64,000 nt of DNA from contig CM073596.1 in the NCBI GenBank assembly GCA_037074705.1, positions 55,332,001 through 55,396,000 of the forward strand, read 5' to 3'. This document shows positions 24,272-37,394 of this stretch, piece after piece (the first letter of the stretch is position 1; each line of letters begins with the position of its first letter). A model generated the notes under the pieces. The model made no database searches, had not been told where the DNA came from, and saw only the letters and a program-made list of their open reading frames with translations. Origin of the DNA: Zhengitettix transpicula (taxonomy: Eukaryota > Arthropoda > Insecta > Orthoptera > Tetrigidae). A program made the translations under genes and the position numbers.

Positions 24272-27200
24272 TGAATACCACAAATTCAATCACTTAGTTG
24301 TCCATTTACTCAATTAGTGGCTCTATCAGTCCCTTGAGAGGCACAACATCTTTGACACTAGGTTCAATCTTTCTTCATATAGTCCACAAACCTCCACACC
24401 ACGATGAGGAATGTACAGAATAAGTATTTGGTAACAAAAAGGAAGGGGGAAAACGTTGAGTGTTTTTTAGTAAATGAAGCTCAGATTCACCATTCAGGAC
24501 AGGGGAAATTCTCCAAATACTCTGTAGGCTTTGTCCTACTTCTTCAGGAGACTCGCAACTATTGTGCTGTGTCGGCCAGCATGAGGATTGAGTTTCTCTT
24601 GGAAAAATAGGTTAATTTCTCCAGAATATTTGAAGGATTTTCCCGTCTCTGAATGTCGAAGTTGACCTTAAAAATGAGGTAAATCTCACACTTTCTATCG
24701 TTAGCGAAACACATGATTGCGTCTCTTTTTGGAAATTCCTAACCTGCTTCTTAACCACCACGCAATCTCTTAACCGTCTTTTGTGTTGCTCCAACAGGAA
24801 AGGCTGCAATTTATCCGGATTTATTTTTCTTTGTTAGGTCCATTGACGCCTGCCATTTATTCTAACCAAACGTTCCAGTCATATGGAGGCTCCCACGAGC
24901 ACTGACTCGCCTTCAAGCATCCATACACAGTTTAGGAACAATCACAATGTTGTTATCGTCAGGAATTCTGTAACAATATGGAATACCAAATATTTTAACA
25001 CTTCAGGGTTTATGCTGCCTTAATGACTCCCATTTCACTATAAAATAGTTGTGGATTCTCTATCAAAATTTCCATCAATTCCTCTTTGTTTCTCATCTTT
25101 CAACAATGCCTCCTTATTTATTAATTAATTAAATTTCTCCCATTGTTTTTAACTTTTTACTTTTCATGTATCTTTGGCACAAGTTAAAAAAATTTACAAC
25201 AAGGCATGTCTGAAGAAATGATTCATGGAAGCCCAGAGTTACCTCCATCTTTCAATGTATTTCGATTTTTACATAGTTCAAAGTTTCAGTAAATGGCCGA
25301 TTTTTGAATGAATATTCCAAATGGGTTTGGTTAAGAGACGCTTCGACTTTTCTTTAATTTTGTAACATCTGGAGGGACGAAGAATCGCCGATGAAGATAC
25401 GGAACGTCGTGACATCTCCGGCAGCAACGTTCTACAATGTTCCTTCTTGTCTACCAGCAACTACTACGACGCCATCAGCATCTATGGTCAATGATGCGAA
25501 CGATATCTTCCAAGTCTTTACTTGATTGTCTGCAGCCACGTCCGTCAGATGACAAAGGAAAAATAATCGTCTTGGCTTTCCTTAAAGAAGATAATGTTCC
25601 AGGATGCTTTTTGTCCTCACTTCGGAATATGTTAAACGGATTCCTCGTCGGTCTTTACAATAAATGAGCTGAGTCTTGATGTACTCAATTATATTCTCGT
25701 CGAGGTGGCATCGATCATGTTGAATTTTCTTGTTATCTTCCGAGGAGAGTTGATCTTCCTCCAACCGTACTCGTGTCTTCATGTGAGAGACTAAGGAGGC
25801 TGCTTCCCTGGCAAGCTTGTAGACATTCTGCCTTCTATGAACTACGAGCCTACCACGTGTGAGCTCTACGACTGTCTACTTTGGGATTAATCCAGCGATT
25901 TGGACTTCACAACGGCTACAGGACTTTTATTATTACTCTGCTCGTGACTTTTAAATCTGTTATTATTTTTATTTTATGTTTGCGTTATGAGTAATTGGTT
26001 ATTTTGGGTCTTTAGTTTTATTTTATTCTAATAGAACAATTCTTGATTTAGATTACTTATAATTTGTGTGTGTATGTGAGGTAATTCACACTGTTCACTG
26101 TTTAATATATTTCATTTTTTACACTTAACATTAAGTTTAATGTGTGTGTGTTCCAGATAACGTCCTCTAGGGGGTGACGCGTCCTTGAGGTGATGCCGAA
26201 AGAAGGAACTTTTTATTCTCATTTCTGTCAATCTGAATTCAGATTCAATTTTTTTCAGTTTGTTTTAGGAAACCGAGGATATTTTTTGTCAGTACTTGAT
26301 GAGGAAGATGACGGGTGTGAATTAAAACCGCTTACAGGGAATTGGAGGCAATGTTCTAAGGTCAGACTCGATCCAAATCTTCGATTCGCCTTCTCAATGT
26401 TTTAGTTCTGCAGTAATTGGTTTTTCTTGATTTCTAGTTTAAGCCTGTGAACCGTTTCTGAGCCAGCGGCGTGTCCTTGGTTATTTTCCTGCAACGACGT
26501 CATCAAACATTTCAAACTAGTGTAAGGAAATTTTCATTCAAAGGTTAGTTCAGAACTTTATTTATTGATGTAACAAAACTTAATAAATTCACGTTTCTTC
26601 TGAGAGACGAAAAAGTTACCAATTGTTTCTTTAAATGTGTTACATGGCGGCTGATGGTCTTACTGGCGGCTCTACAAAATAGAAACATTCCAGAAGGTCG
26701 ACATGGATGAAATTGGCCTCTGATGATGAGACCGTCTCATGGAGGAGCGACGCACGATTAGATTTTGTAGGTGACGACGTAAAATTAAGCATTATGTTAA
26801 AAATGAAATCTCTGCTATTGACGTGTAAAAATGCACGTTGACCAATGTCTCGTCATCAACCTTTAATCTATTATTTGCTTTCAATTTCATATATTCATGA
26901 TTTAATTGTGTGCACAAACAACTTGTTCCATGGTCGTCGCTGGTATTAATGAAATTATCACTCCTGAGGACAACGAACTTGACGTAGTGAGTTTTTCTGT
27001 TCTTCTCAGTTTAATTGAAATGAATCGCTCAAGTGACAGTGGATTGAAATTAAATTGTTTATATTTTCTTTCATGATGAGTTAAAACCACCATCCACTGA
27101 CTCCCTGTGTAACTACACCTCTATGTCATATACTACTCAGTTAACAGGAACAGAGTTGTTTTTGTAATATTTTCAACAGTAATTTTCTGCCCTGTTCCTA

Positions 27201-27651
27201 CATACACATTATATTACATTAGATGGTGAAATCTACAAGACTCCTGAATGAGGGATACCAACAATAAAACTTTGCTAATTTACAATTCTGGCCCACATAA
27301 GGATGGAACATGCTCTACATTACACATTCATTCTCCCACAATAGATATTTATTTATTCAGGCAACATGTCAATATCTATTCTTCAGTTAATTTATTTCCT
27401 GTTTCTTAGCAAGTCAATGTATTAATTTATTTTCCTCCCGCCATTTATTGTTCCACTTTGTCTAGATTTTTAAAATTTATAAGAATTTAAGCAAAATTTT
27501 CCACCCATTCATTTCTGTCTGTTAACAATTTTCTCCTGGCTTTCTATTTCCCTTTCACTTAATCACTTTCTCAGTTATTCCTCAAGGTGTTTCCTTTTAC
27601 TTGTGTTGGGTTTTTCGCTCGTGAACTGTTATTCGTCTCCTTCTCGTCTAC
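24272..27651 (+). repeat. Tandem unit L5, subtype A with 79-base deletion
   Basis: From about 25,140 to 26,880 this unit appears identical to L6 at a spacing of 3,381. Near 27,222 about 79 bases present in all other units are absent. The missing segment is flanked by TTAG in intact units, so the deletion probably used microhomology. Confidence 0.9.
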
Positions 27652-30600
27652 TGAATACCACAAATTCAATCTCTTAGTTGTCCATTTACTTAATTAGTGG
27701 CTCTATCAGTCCCTTGAGAGTTAAAACATCTTTGACACTAGGTTCAATCTTTCATCATATAGTCCACAAACCTCCACACCTTGATGAGGAATGTACACAA
27801 TAAGTAATTGGTAACAAAAAGGATGGGGGAAAACGTTGAGTGTTTTTTAGTAAATGAAGTTCAGCTTCACCATTAAGGACAGGGGAAATTCTCCAAATAC
27901 TCTGTAGGCTTTGGCCTATTTCTTCAAGAGACTCGCTTCTCTTGTGCTGTGCCGGCCAGCATGAGGGTTGAGTTTCTTTTGGAAAAATAGGTTAATTTCT
28001 CCAGAATATTTGAAGGATTTTCCCGTCTCTGAATGTCGAAGTTGACCTTAAAAATGAGGTAAATCTCACACTTTCTATCGTTAGCGAAACACAAGATTGC
28101 GTCTCTTTTTGGAAATTCCTAACCTGCTTCTTAACCACCACGCAATCTCTTAACCGTCTTTTGTGTTGCTCCAACAGGAAAGGCTGCAATTTATCCGGAT
28201 TTATTTCTCCTTTTTTAGGTCCATTGACGCCTGCCATTTATTCTAACCAAACTTTCCAGTCATATGGAGGCTCCCACGAGCACTGACTCACCATCAAGCA
28301 TCCATACGCAGTTTAGGAACAATCACAATGTTGTTATCGTCAGGAATTCTGTAACAATATGGAATACCAAATATTTTAACACTTCAGGGTTTATACTGCC
28401 TTAATGACTCCCATTTCACTATAAAATAGTTGTGGATTCTCTATCAAAATTTCCATCAATTCCTCTTTGTTTCTCATCTTTCAACAATGCCTCCTTATTT
28501 ATTAATTAATTAAATTTCTCCCATTGTTTTTAACTTTTTACTTTTCATGTATCTTTGGCACAAGTTAAAAAAATTTACAACAAGGCATGTCTGAAGAAAT
28601 GATTCATGGAAGCCCAGAGTTACCTCCATCTTTCAATGTATTTCGATTTTTACATAGTTCAAAGTTTCAGTAAATGGCCGATTTTTGAATGAATATTCCA
28701 AATGGGTTTGGTTAAGAGACGCTTCGACTTTTCTTTAATTTTGTAACATCTGGAGGGACGAAGAATCGCCGATGAAGATACGGAACGTCGTGACATCTCC
28801 GGCAGCAACGTTCTACAATGTTCCTTCTTGTCTACCAGCAACTACTACGACGCCATCAGCATCTATGGTCAATGATGCGAACGATATCTTCCAAGTCTTT
28901 ACTTGATTGTCTGCAGCCACGTCCGTCAGATGACAAAGGAAAAATAATCGTCTTGGCTTTCCTTAAAGAAGATAATGTTCCAGGATGCTTTTTGTCCTCA
29001 CTTCGGAATATGTTAAACGGATTCCTCGTCGGTCTTTACAATAAATGAGCTGAGTCTTGATGTACTCAATTATATTCTCGTCGAGGTGGCATCGATCATG
29101 TTGAATTTTCTTGTTATCTTCCGAGGAGAGTTGATCTTCCTCCAACCGTACTCGTGTCTTCATGTGAGAGACTAAGGAGGCTGCTTCCCTGGCAAGCTTG
29201 TAGACATTCTGCCTTCTATGAACTACGAGCCTACCACGTGTGAGCTCTACGACTGTCTACTTTGGGATTAATCCAGCGATTTGGACTTCACAACGGCTAC
29301 AGGACTTTTATTATTACTCTGCTCGTGACTTTTAAATCTGTTATTATTTTTATTTTATGTTTGCGTTATGAGTAATTGGTTATTTTGGGTCTTTAGTTTT
29401 ATTTTATTCTAATAGAACAATTCTTGATTTAGATTACTTATAATTTGTGTGTGTATGTGAGGTAATTCACACTGTTCACTGTTTAATATATTTCATTTTT
29501 TACACTTAACATTAAGTTTAATGTGTGTGTGTTCCAGATAACGTCCTCTAGGGGGTGACGCGTCCTTGAGGTGATGCCGAAAGAAGGAACTTTTTATTCT
29601 CATTTCTGTCAATCTGAATTCAGATTCAATTTTTTTCAGTTTGTTTTAGGAAACCGAGGATATTTTTTGTCAGTACTTGATGAGGAAGATGACGGGTGTG
29701 AATTAAAACCGCTTACAGGGAATTGGAGGCAATGTTCTAAGGTCAGACTCGATCCAAATCTTCGATTCGCCTTCTCAATGTTTTAGTTCTGCAGTAATTG
29801 GTTTTTCTTGATTTCTAGTTTAAGCCTGTGAACCGTTTCTGAGCCAGCGGCGTGTCCTTGGTTATTTTCCTGCAACGACGTCATCAAACATTTCAAACTA
29901 GTGTAAGGAAATTTTCATTCAAAGGTTAGTTCAGAACTTTATTTATTGATGTAACAAAACTTAATAAATTCACGTTTCTTCTGAGAGACGAAAAAGTTAC
30001 CAATTGTTTCTTTAAATGTGTTACATGGCGGCTGATGGTCTTACTGGCGGCTCTACAAAATAGAAACATTCCAGAAGGTCGACATGGATGAAATTGGCCT
30101 CTGATGATGAGACCGTCTCATGGAGGAGCGACGCACGATTAGATTTTGTAGGTGACGACGTAAAATTAAGCATTATGTTAAAAATGAAATCTCTGCTATT
30201 GACGTGTAAAAATGCACGTTGACCAATGTCTCGTCATCAACCTTTAATCTATTATTTGCTTTCAATTTCATATATTCATGATTTAATTGTGTGCACAAAC
30301 AACTTGTTCCATGGTCGTCGCTGGTATTAATGAAATTATCACTCCTGAGGACAACGAACTTGACGTAGTGAGTTTTTCTGTTCTTCTCAGCCTAATTGAA
30401 ATGAATCGCTCAAGTGACAGTGGATTGAAATTAAATTGTTTATATTTTGTTTCATGATGAGTAAAAACCAGCATCCACTGACTTTCTGTGTAACTACACC
30501 TCTATGTCATACACTACTCAGTTAACAGGAACAGAGTTGTTTTTGTAATATTTTCAACAGTAATTTTCTGCCCTGTTCCTACCTACACATTATATTATAT

Positions 30601-31112
30601 TAGCCTCGCTTCTAAGCGCCTGTTGTGCAGATATCCCAAGTTGCACTTGTACGTTTAGTTGCATATGTACAAGGGGGTTTAGATGGTGAAATCTACAAGC
30701 CTCCTGAATGAGGGATACCAACAATAAAACTTTGCTAATTTACAATTCTGGCCCACATAAGGATGGAACATGCTCTACATTACACATTCATTCTCCCACA
30801 ATAGATATTTATTTATTCAGGCAACATGTCAATATCTATTCTTCAGTTAATTTATTTCCTGTTTCTTAGCAAGTCAATGTATTAATTTATTTTCCTCCCA
30901 CCATTTATTGTTCCACTTTGTCTAGATCTTAAATATTTATAAGAATTTAGGCAAAATTCTCCACACATTCATTTATGTTTGTTAACAATTTTCTCATGGC
31001 TTTCTATTTCTCTATCACTTAATCTCTTACTCAGATATTCCCTCAAGGTGTTTCCTTTTACTTGTGTTGGGTTTTTCGACCGTGAACTGTTATTCCTATC
31101 ATTCTCGTCTAC
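27652..31112 (+). repeat. Tandem unit L6, subtype A
   Basis: This unit is nearly identical to L5 over its central part and to right-arm unit R3. Its inner end, from about 30,350, pairs base for base with R4 and the partial unit of the right arm. Confidence 0.9.
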
Positions 31113-31712
31113 TGAATACCACAAATTCAATCTCTTAGTTGTCCATTTACTCAATTAGTGGCTCTATCAGTCCCTTGAGAGTTAAAACATCTTTGACACT
31201 AGGTTCAATCTTTCTTCATATAGTCCACAAACCTCCACACCTTGATGAGGAATGTACACAATAAATATTTGGTAACAAAAAGGAAGGCGAACACGTTGAG
31301 TGTTTTTTTGTAAATGAAGTTCAGCTTCACCATTCAGGACAGGGGAAATTCTCCAAATATTCTGTAGGCTTTGTCCTACTTCTTCAGAAGACTCGCATCT
31401 CTTGTGCTGTGTCGGCCAGCATGAGGGTTGAGTTTCTCTTGGAAAAATAGGTTAATTTCACCAGAATATTTGAAGAATTTTTCCGTCTCTGAATGTCGAA
31501 GTTGACCTTAAAAATGAGGTAAACCTCACACGTTCTATCGTTAGCTAAACGCACGATTGCGTTTATTTTTGGAAATTCCTGACTCGCTTCTTAACCACCA
31601 CGCAATCTCTTAACCGTCTTTTGTGTTACTCCAACAGAAAGAGCTGCCATTTATCCGGATTTATTTTTCCTTTGTTAGGTCCATTGACGCCTGCCATTTA
31701 TTCTAACCAAAC
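31113..31712 (+). repeat. Partial tandem unit at inner end of left array
   Basis: About 600 bases of a unit end abruptly after TTCTAACCAAACTT, where all full units continue with TCCAGTCATATGG. The right arm has the identical junction at 47,625, so the truncation predates the two-arm state or has been copied between arms. Confidence 0.9.
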
Positions 31713-32362
31713 TTTTATGAAGACAGTTGCTCCGTGGTTGAAGGTGGTGTTTGACCACACCTTCTTTATTGTATTACGCTTTTCGCTAATTAGTGTGCTC
31801 GCATTTTTTTCGAAATTTACGTTCTGTGGTTTGGACCTTCCTAAGATACTGATTTTCATTCAAGACTTGGACAAAAATGCTGCCTCCTGTTCGGCCTCAT
31901 TAAGTGTCGTGGCATCTGCAGTTCCTTTGGCCCAGACGACCACTTGTATTCATCTAAGAAGCAGAGGACGACCTACTGCGGACCCGAGGCACTCGGAGAC
32001 ACTCTGGAAGCTGATCTTTGTATGGGTAAGTGATAAACAATTCCAGTTGATGGAACTACGAAGTGACTTACATGGCGGAAATTATTTTTTGTTTAGACCC
32101 GAGGTGCAGGACTTAGGCAACGACCACCTACGTCATGGACAGGAATCGTCTCGCCGGGATCTGACTAATGTAATTGACTGCAATGATTATGTTAAGAGAT
32201 TCATATTAAGATGTACACTTTTGGCATTCGCAGTAATACTCCGTATCTTTCTTATTATTAGATGCTTATTTTTATTGAACGAAGTTACGTTATTATTTAT
32301 CTTTTCCTTCATTGAAATATTACTTAAATTTTTCGGGGTTTGTTGGACACGAGAGGAACATT
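31713..32362 (+). other. Linker between tandem array and 5 kb module, left arm
   Basis: About 650 bases occur only here and at 46,975-47,624. They include a near-perfect donor and acceptor pair (32,026-32,096) and most of the longest open frame of the window (31,621-32,508, 295 codons, first codon TTG). That frame begins in the truncated tandem unit and ends in the module, so it straddles two junctions and is more likely fortuitous than a gene. Confidence 0.6.
32026..32096 (+). other. Candidate 71-base intron
   Basis: It starts GTAAGTG and ends after a T-rich run with TTTGTTTAG. The size suits a short animal intron. Removing it from the 295-codon frame shortens the reading to a stop about 23 codons later. 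The mirror copy is at 47,241-47,311. Confidence 0.3.
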
Positions 32363-33120
32363 TCTCAATCGTTTTTTCTCTTAAAATAGGCTGTTTATTC
32401 CATTGTCCACTGTGGCGCGACTCTGTTCTGTATTCGGTATTTATTACGGATTGGTTTTTTGAGGGTCTTTCGACTTGTATTTTCCTGCTCTCCGGGGTCC
32501 ATCACTGATCGTGGAAAACATCTTAAGGCAAGGACTAAATACAGCAGCAGTTGCGAACTTTGCATGACAGGTATTGTTGAAAGTTTCTTTAAAATTTGAT
32601 TTCTTCCTTAAATCATGGGGATTTGTGGTTTCTAATTTTCTTCATAAATTACGTCAAGTATTGGCTTATTTTATTTGAACCTAATTTTTCCATTGGTCGT
32701 TGTGTATGTTTTAAAGGAATTTTAGTGAATCTTTAATGATTTATGTTCACTTTACTTTTCTTTGTTGAAATGTTGTAAACGTGTTACGGTTTTATTAAAG
32801 TTTCTACCCTTTTCTTTTTAAAGCTTCCTTGACCGTTGGGTTTTAGAATTGGTCCGTTGCATTGGGAGATTCAACTTTTAATATTAATTTTCATTTAGAA
32901 ATTTTAGTGTTATTTAATTTTCCTTGTGGTCATTTTGGTACTTGGCGAATAATCTCTGTCTGGGTTACTTATTTAAGAATGGCGCTGTTTTGATTGATTG
33001 TTCGACTTTCTGTTGCAAGAGATTCTGCCGACGCGAGTTTCCTGACCATCTTGAGGCAGCATCCTGGTACGACTTTGCAACTACGGTGGACTACGAAAGC
33101 TTCATTCATAGTTTATCAAT

Positions 33121-34811
33121 ATGGCGGAAATTTCTCAAGTTTATTTCATCGCCGCAGCTTTCCGAGTTTTGGAAGCCAACCACTGGAGACTAATGCAGAG
33201 TCGCAGGAGAAACTCCGCTGGAATCCTCGGGAGTGAGTCTACGTGAAGACAACTGAGCCGCGCCATCTGGAATCACTTGTGGGGTTCCCTGGGAAGTGTA
33301 TCGCAGTTGCACTTTGGTTTTGCGCTACATCTGTGGTCAACCTCCTTCCACGCAACAATTAAAATTAAACAATAGTCCTGACAACTTCGGAAGAAAATCT
33401 AATTTTTCGGTTTCTTGATTTTAATACATTTATTACTGCGCTGTTTATTTTACTTTCTTTCTCGTATTTTATCGTGTTTGTTAGTAATTTTGTTGCGTAA
33501 TTTAAGATTTTATTTTCTAAAATAAGATTTCCTTTCGTTTTGTACTTTACAACGTGTGATATATCTTGGCTTTTGTCTTACTGTTGTAAATTTTTATTGT
33601 TTTTCACATTTGTTACTGTAGTTTTATTATTTAAATGGTGGTATCTTATTTTTATTGTAATTTATTTCCTTAAAATAATATAAACAAGTTACAGAATAAA
33701 TAAACGATTTATGTTTGATTCGACTCCTTTTCCTATTACGGTTTCTTCAATTAATGTTTTTCCTTATTGTTGCTTCCTTCAATTCAATTTTCTCACCTGC
33801 TACATCTTTGGCGTTTGTCTCTTAATCTTAATATTAATAACTAAGTTTTTAAAGTATTTTGTCTCGTTACTGACTTAATGGGCATTGATTCCTACGTATT
33901 CGTGTGTTATGTTGTTAGGCGGTCCTCCTCTATACGTAAATAAAACGATTTTTATTTTGTAAATAATAAATGAGTGAGAACCCACGAGGTAAGGAAACAG
34001 GATCTCTGCTCCGTTTACGGCGATTGATTTGGAATAAATTTTTTCTTCCTCACCAATTTTTCTTCTGGACCACGCGAATTTCTTTGATTTTATTATTTTG
34101 GTAATTCTCCTTTGCGTTGCCTCAGACGTTTACCAATTCAAGTTTTTTTTACCGTAATTTTGTTAACCACAGAAATTGAAATACTCCTCTGATGTATTTG
34201 CCTTTTTCTTATCTAAAGTTACGTTAGTCTCACACTTGACTCCCTAGAATCTTACAAAGGAACAATTCTTCTGCCTTGTTTCCTTTGCCTTAACTAAGAA
34301 TTCTGATATTTGCTGCAAGTGTCCGCAGCCAGTCCTCGAGTGCGCTCGTCTGACGTTTCTCTTCAGTTGTTTCACGGCTTCGAATTAAATTTTCGGGGGT
34401 CGTTATTTCGTTTTATTAGCTTAAAATGTATCCAGATTTCATTCGTATTTTGCAGTCTGTTCATAAAGTCGCCCAGTGTCTCCCATAATTCTAATTTATT
34501 CGCTCATTCCTCAGCGTCTGCCGCTGGCCCAACTACGAACACGTGGAGAATGACTTCAACGACCGCGTGTGGGCTGATAATAGCATTTGGGGATTTCCAA
34601 CCTTGTCCATCAGAGTTCTGCTTAAAACCGGCAACTCCGCGTAAGCATCGTCTTTCCCCTTATTTATTGATTTTTATTTACTTATTGGCGTAGCAATTTA
34701 TATATATTTAATCCCTATTTCCTTCTTACACCTGAAGACGCAGCGCTGAAGAAAAGCAGTGGGCGCAGGAGAGGAAGGAGGAGAGGAGCAGCAGGCCCCT
34801 GGCGTGAATGA
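33121..34811 (+). CDS. Frame-shifted counterpart of the three-exon candidate (module copy 2)
   Basis: Exons corresponding to copy 1 lie at 33,121-33,232, 34,515-34,640 and 34,738-34,811. The same ATG, GTGAGT and GTAAGC donors and AG acceptors are present. Exon 1 is 2 bases longer than in copy 1 (TTTCCGAG against TTTGAG), so translation leaves the copy 1 frame. The shifted frame runs through all three exons with phase 1 junctions and ends at a TGA at 34,809-34,811, about 103 residues. In copy 1 that alternative frame is closed by a TAA in exon 2; here the matching site reads CTTAAA in another phase and stays open. The copy 1 frame of exon 2 also remains open here but cannot be reached from the ATG. 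This may be a pseudogene or a re-framed gene. Confidence 0.25.
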
Positions 34812-35454
34812 GTGTCGAGGTGACTGAAAACGCGGTGTCGGCATCAAGGAGAGCGCCACTTACTACAGACAACTAACGGCGTGCTGCAGGTACTGCAAGT
34901 TGTCCTTCACAGCAGAGGAGAGACGGAGGCTGAACCTCCAGTTACACGTCGCTTCTGCTGGAGGACGACCAGGAAGCCAAACATGTCCGTGATCCTGGAC
35001 CAGCGAGGTCTGTCAACGACGTCCATGAGCCTCCGCCCACACCAGCGCCCTGCCGCGGACGCGACGTTAGGAAACCCCCAAGGCGGCAGCAGCGTCACTA
35101 CCTGCCACAGTCGCGTGTTCTCCTGCTATTGCATCGTCCAGTGCAGACCCAGGACGGCGACACCTGAGGACATTCTCCTCCTGGCAGGTGGATCCAGCGT
35201 GTGTAGGTTCCTCGCAGATATTCGCTGCACCCGTTGCCTGCCCGCCATGACAGGGACGACTTACAAGATGGCGCGGGACTCTGCGGCTACGTCATGGAAG
35301 ACTCCTTCGAGAAGATAAATTCTTTGGTTAATTGTAAAATAACGAGACAACCTTTCCCAACCCTTGCTCCACAGCTCCACAGCAACATCGCCCTGCATGA
35401 GGAGAGGAAGAAGAAAGCGCCGGACTCTCCACACGGGGCAGAATGTAAGGGTTA

Positions 35455-36610
35455 AAGGTAATAGATTAACGTGTTATCAATTAACGTGAGAAGTTGAAAG
35501 GTAAAGGAAGTAGAACATACGGTTTAATGGTCAAAAATGAGCTAAAATAGGAATTGAATTGAATAGTCGAAGCTGTTGTAAGAGTGAAACCGAAGGGGAA
35601 ATGATTTACAGATTAGAGAAAGTGTTAAACAAAATATGAAAACAAGACTAAAAACTTAAGAACATGAAAGGTATAACAAATTGAGTGTAAAATGCAAAAT
35701 ATAGCGTAAAGGTACAACATAGAAAATAAATAAATGGTGCAGAATGAAACATACAAAGGTAAAAAGCGACACATGGTTCAAAGCAAAAATATTTTTAATA
35801 TTTAAGGTAAAATAGTTAACGAAAGGTAAAAAAATGTAAAGGTGTTATATAAAGAGCAAGATATGGTTAAAAGGTAAAAAAGTGTAATGAAGGTATTAAG
35901 TGAACTTCAAATGAGAGGAAATGGAAGGTATAAAACAAGGTTTATAGTTTAAGAGGTGTAACCAAAATATTTAATAATCCCTAAAAGGAGTGGCAAGCGA
36001 AAAAAAGTTATTAATAGTAAAACAAGGTTTAGAGGTAAATACGTATAATAATGGGAAGTAATTAGCTTTAATAGGAGTGGAAATGGAAGGTATAAAATTC
36101 ACAAGGTTAAGAAGTAAAATAAAGGTATTTAATTAGCTTTAATCGAATTTGGAATTGGATGGTATAAAATAAGGTTTAAACGTAAGGAAGTGTAATGTAG
36201 GTATTAAGTTAACTTTAAAAGCAGAGTAAATGGATGGTGAAAATAAGGTTAATGGTAGTTGAATTAGGTTTAAAGGTAAAGAAGTGAATTAAAGGGACTT
36301 AAATAGTTTTATAAGGAGAGGAAACTGAAGATGTTAAATATTGTTTAAAGGTAAAGAATTGTAATTAGGTATTTAACTAGCTTTTAAATGGGAGGAAATG
36401 GAAAGTTAAAATGAGGTGAACAAGAGTAAAATAACGTTTAATGGGAAAGAAGAGTAATGTAGGTATTTAATTAGCTTTAAAAAGGGAGGAAATGGAAAGT
36501 TAAAATGAGGTGAACAAGAGTTAAATAACGTTTAATGGGAAAGAAGAGTAATGTAGGTATATTTAGTGAGCGTTAAATGGAGGCGGAACGGAAGGTGTAA
36601 AGGGACGTGC
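35455..36610 (+). repeat. Degenerate roughly 75-base tandem repeat, copy 2
   Basis: This copy matches 3,800-4,930, but one repeat interval (about 63 bases) is missing near 36,085 and another stretch (about 97 bases) is duplicated at about 36,368-36,560. Both changes are consistent with slippage or unequal exchange between repeats. Confidence 0.75.
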
Positions 36611-37394
36611 ATAGAAGTTAGAAATTAAGATGAAACTGATAGAAAAAAAGATAGCTGAATGATGGCTGTAAGAAGGAATGGGGAAAGCACAGATAATGTC
36701 ACGTCAGTGCAAAGAGAATTAAAAGATTAAATTCAAAGATAAATATACTGCAGCAAGGAAGGTTTAAAGTGCCAAGCCATAGTCTAGAAGGCGCACAGTT
36801 TGCTGCAAGGTTCTCCTACAAACGTTCGTGGTTGTTTGTTGTAAGACGCTTATCATTATTCTTGTATCTGATACAGTGTTGCCATTTGTACTGCAAATAG
36901 ATTGGAATAAAATAAATGAACATATAAACAGTAATTTTTATTTCGTACCCACATACAATTTGACGTCATAAGTTGTTGCACCTTTGCCTTAGCTCTTCAT
37001 CTGTCTCCTGTCGCCTGACCCGGATATTCAGTGTCCGGAGCAGCCTCCTAAAAGGTTAAAGTGTCAGAGGAAAAGGAAGGTTAGAGAAGTGAGGAGGTGA
37101 TGATAACCACCACGTAATATCTGATAAAGTCTCGATACTAGTCGCAGGACAATGAGGTAGTGCACAAGATCAGGCTTCTTCCCGAGGTAATAGAAAAAAT
37201 AGGATTCTTTTAAAGTACGGAAACAGAGAAATTTCAATGTTTTGAGGAATTGGGAGAGAGAAGGAGAATTGGTTTGAATTACAATGGAGCGACCATTGTA
37301 ATTCAGGGTGAGCAGAGGATTTACAACGGACTAACAATTGTAATTCCTTTTTGGGAGGGAAATTGGCTGTATTATTTATTTTTTCCCACTGCCA

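Larger units (their letters stand above)
10535..31712 (+). repeat. Left tandem array of ~3.4 kb units (6 units plus partial)
   Basis: A recognisable start (GAATACCACAAATTCAATC) recurs near 10,537, 13,997, 17,399, 20,862, 24,272, 27,652 and 31,113, giving spacings of 3,460, 3,402, 3,463, 3,410, 3,380 and 3,461. Two subtypes differ mainly over about 700 bases in the middle of the unit. In order from the outside the subtypes are A, B, A, B, A, A, then a partial unit of 0.6 kb. Both ends of the array have the same junctions as the right-arm array. Confidence 0.95.
32363..37392 (+). repeat. 5 kb module, copy 2 (left palindrome arm)
   Basis: This copy is nearly identical to copy 3 in inverted orientation and more diverged from copy 1. 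Private changes here are a deletion of about 63 bases near 36,085, a tandem duplication of about 97 bases at about 36,368-36,560, and a 4-base insertion near 36,835. Copies 1 and 3 share the alternative state at all three places, so the changes are derived in this arm. A large internal segment corresponding to 95-787 of copy 1 is missing at about 32,457. Confidence 0.93.

Noticed and set aside
10535..31712. CRISPR array or ribosomal DNA
   Set aside because: The units are far too long for CRISPR and contain no recognisable rRNA segments.
31920..32025. Protein kinase activation-loop remnant (a frame reading KKQRTTYCGPEA)
   Set aside because: The likeness to Aurora-type T-loops is a few residues only, with no DFG or APE in the right places.
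31621..32508. 295-codon open frame as a real gene
   Set aside because: It starts with TTG, begins inside a truncated satellite unit and ends inside a different module, and shows no recognisable domain. Arm identity alone explains its conservation.
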